Shown here in pieces: positions 63,509 to 64,000 of a stretch of DNA of 64,000 nucleotides (position 1 is the stretch's first letter; the number at the start of each line of letters is the position of its first letter). This DNA is from Dyella sp. C11. GTDB lineage: Bacteria; Pseudomonadota; Gammaproteobacteria; Xanthomonadales; Rhodanobacteraceae. The position numbers were made by a program, and so were the translations under genes. Below the pieces are notes generated by a model, which ran no database searches, was not told where the DNA came from, and saw only the letters and a program-made list of their open reading frames with translations. Location: contig NZ_QAVX01000009.1 in the NCBI RefSeq assembly GCF_003121485.1, positions 62,001 through 126,000 on the forward strand, read 5' to 3'.

Positions 63509-64000
63509 CACGGATGGCAAGCGCGGGCGCCCTGCTCGCTCTTTGTCTCGCTGCGTTGCCCACTTTGGCCAGCGACGTGCCAGCGCGCATGTCGCAAGGC
63601 GGCCTGGTGACGGCCACGGTGCCGGTGGGCTCGACGGCCACCGTGAACGGCAAACCCGTCCGCGTCGGCAACGACGGCATGCTGGTGTTGGGTGCGGGCC
63701 GGGACGAAAAGGGACCGATCACCGTGGTGGTCACGCGACCCGACGGGCAACGCGATACCACGCGCATTGTCGTCGCACCCCGGGCATGGCCGGTGGAACG
63801 CGTGAATGGCGTGCCGCCCAAGACCGTCAATCCACCGCCGGATATCGCCGCACGCATCCAGCGCGAAAACGCGGAAGTGGCCGCCGCACGCAAGCGTGAT
63901 GACGATCGCGAAGGGTTTGCGCGCGGTTTCATCTGGCCGGTGGTGGGCCGCATCAGCGGACGCTTCGGCAGCCAGCGCATCTTCAACGGCACGCCGAAGT
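63505..64000 (+). CDS. M23-family metallopeptidase, N-terminal part (cut by window edge)
   Basis: The first 165 codons of a gene that runs past the right edge. The ATG at 63505 overlaps the pyrC stop by 4 bp. A signal peptide (MASAGALLALCLAALPTLAS) is followed by a beta-rich domain (GSTATVNGKPVRVGNDGMLV, GPITVVVTRPDGQRDTTRIV), a helical linker (AARIQRENAEVAAARKRDDD) and the start of an M23 domain, FIWPVVGRISGRFGSQRIFN. The metal motifs lie beyond the edge. The family cleaves peptidoglycan cross-links in the periplasm; endopeptidase or regulator role is open. Confidence 0.85.
   Translation, partial: MTRMASAGALLALCLAALPTLASDVPARMSQGGLVTATVPVGSTATVNGKPVRVGNDGMLVLGAGRDEKGPITVVVTRPDGQRDTTRIVVAPRAWPVERVNGVPPKTVNPPPDIAARIQRENAEVAAARKRDDDREGFARGFIWPVVGRISGRFGSQRIFNGTPK

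Overview
The window is GC-rich, gene-dense chromosomal DNA, most likely from a gammaproteobacterium of the order Xanthomonadales, family Rhodanobacteraceae (Dyella, Luteibacter, Rhodanobacter or Frateuria type). This placement is an inference from gene content. The main evidence is an arginine cluster of the Xanthomonas kind: N-acetylornithine carbamoyltransferase with the family's specificity residues, a fused N-acetylglutamate kinase/synthase, an M20 deacetylase, and argG, argC and argH. A DksA carrying a long Lys/Ala/Pro-rich N-terminal extension, the elongation factor P paralogue EfpL and kynurenine-pathway genes agree with it. No rRNA, tRNA, CRISPR array, insertion sequence or prophage was seen.

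Layout. Positions 1-2024 (minus strand): start of fused isobutyryl-CoA mutase (cut by the window edge), an alpha/beta hydrolase and its overlapping TetR regulator. 2.2-4.4 kb: two small YXWGXW-repeat envelope proteins and leucine dehydrogenase. 4.6-29.8 kb: mainly plus strand. The leucine/isovalerate degradation enzymes (isovaleryl-CoA dehydrogenase, both 3-methylcrotonyl-CoA carboxylase subunits, methylglutaconyl-CoA hydratase, HMG-CoA lyase) and a thiolase are scattered among unrelated genes. Those include a FUSC membrane protein, a subtilisin autotransporter, an HscC/J-protein chaperone pair, an ArsR/SRPBCC pair with two palindromic operators, and feoAB under a probable Fur box. 29.9-40.9 kb: a LytS/LytTR two-component system, a chain of overlapping acetyltransferase genes, an SDR dehydrogenase, efpL, an AmiD-type amidase and a second FUSC protein whose 3' end is duplicated. 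41-46.2 kb: ACMSD and kynureninase, separated by an AT-richer orphan secreted protein. 46.3-57.8 kb (minus strand): a long arginine/proline operon, argF'-paiB-osmC-argG-argE-argB/A-argC-argH-cupin-proB-proA, preceded by what looks like an attenuator. 57.9-64 kb: glycine-zipper protein, cysS, sufE, dksA fusion, yidD, dihydroorotase and a truncated M23 peptidase.

Function. The first 37 kb encodes most of the route from leucine to acetyl-CoA and acetoacetate; branched-chain keto-acid dehydrogenase is not in the window. IcmF at the left edge works on related branched acyl-CoAs. The arginine cluster covers the acetylated pathway from glutamate to arginine except acetylornithine aminotransferase; proB and proA draw on the same glutamate pool.

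Repeats. Eight paired inverted REP-like elements (TGTGGGAGCGCACCCTGTGC type, with a GTAGGAGCGCACTTG variant) sit between genes across the window. A second family with CGTCATTCC/GGAATGACG ends occupies three gaps of the arginine operon and has grown into a 17-bp tandem array near 13.2 kb. The points most worth a second look are the putative arginine attenuator (57575-57770), the duplicated FUSC tail, the tandem copies of a terminator at 12.9 kb, the DksA fusion that has lost three of four zinc cysteines, and the orphan secreted gene at 43.3 kb.
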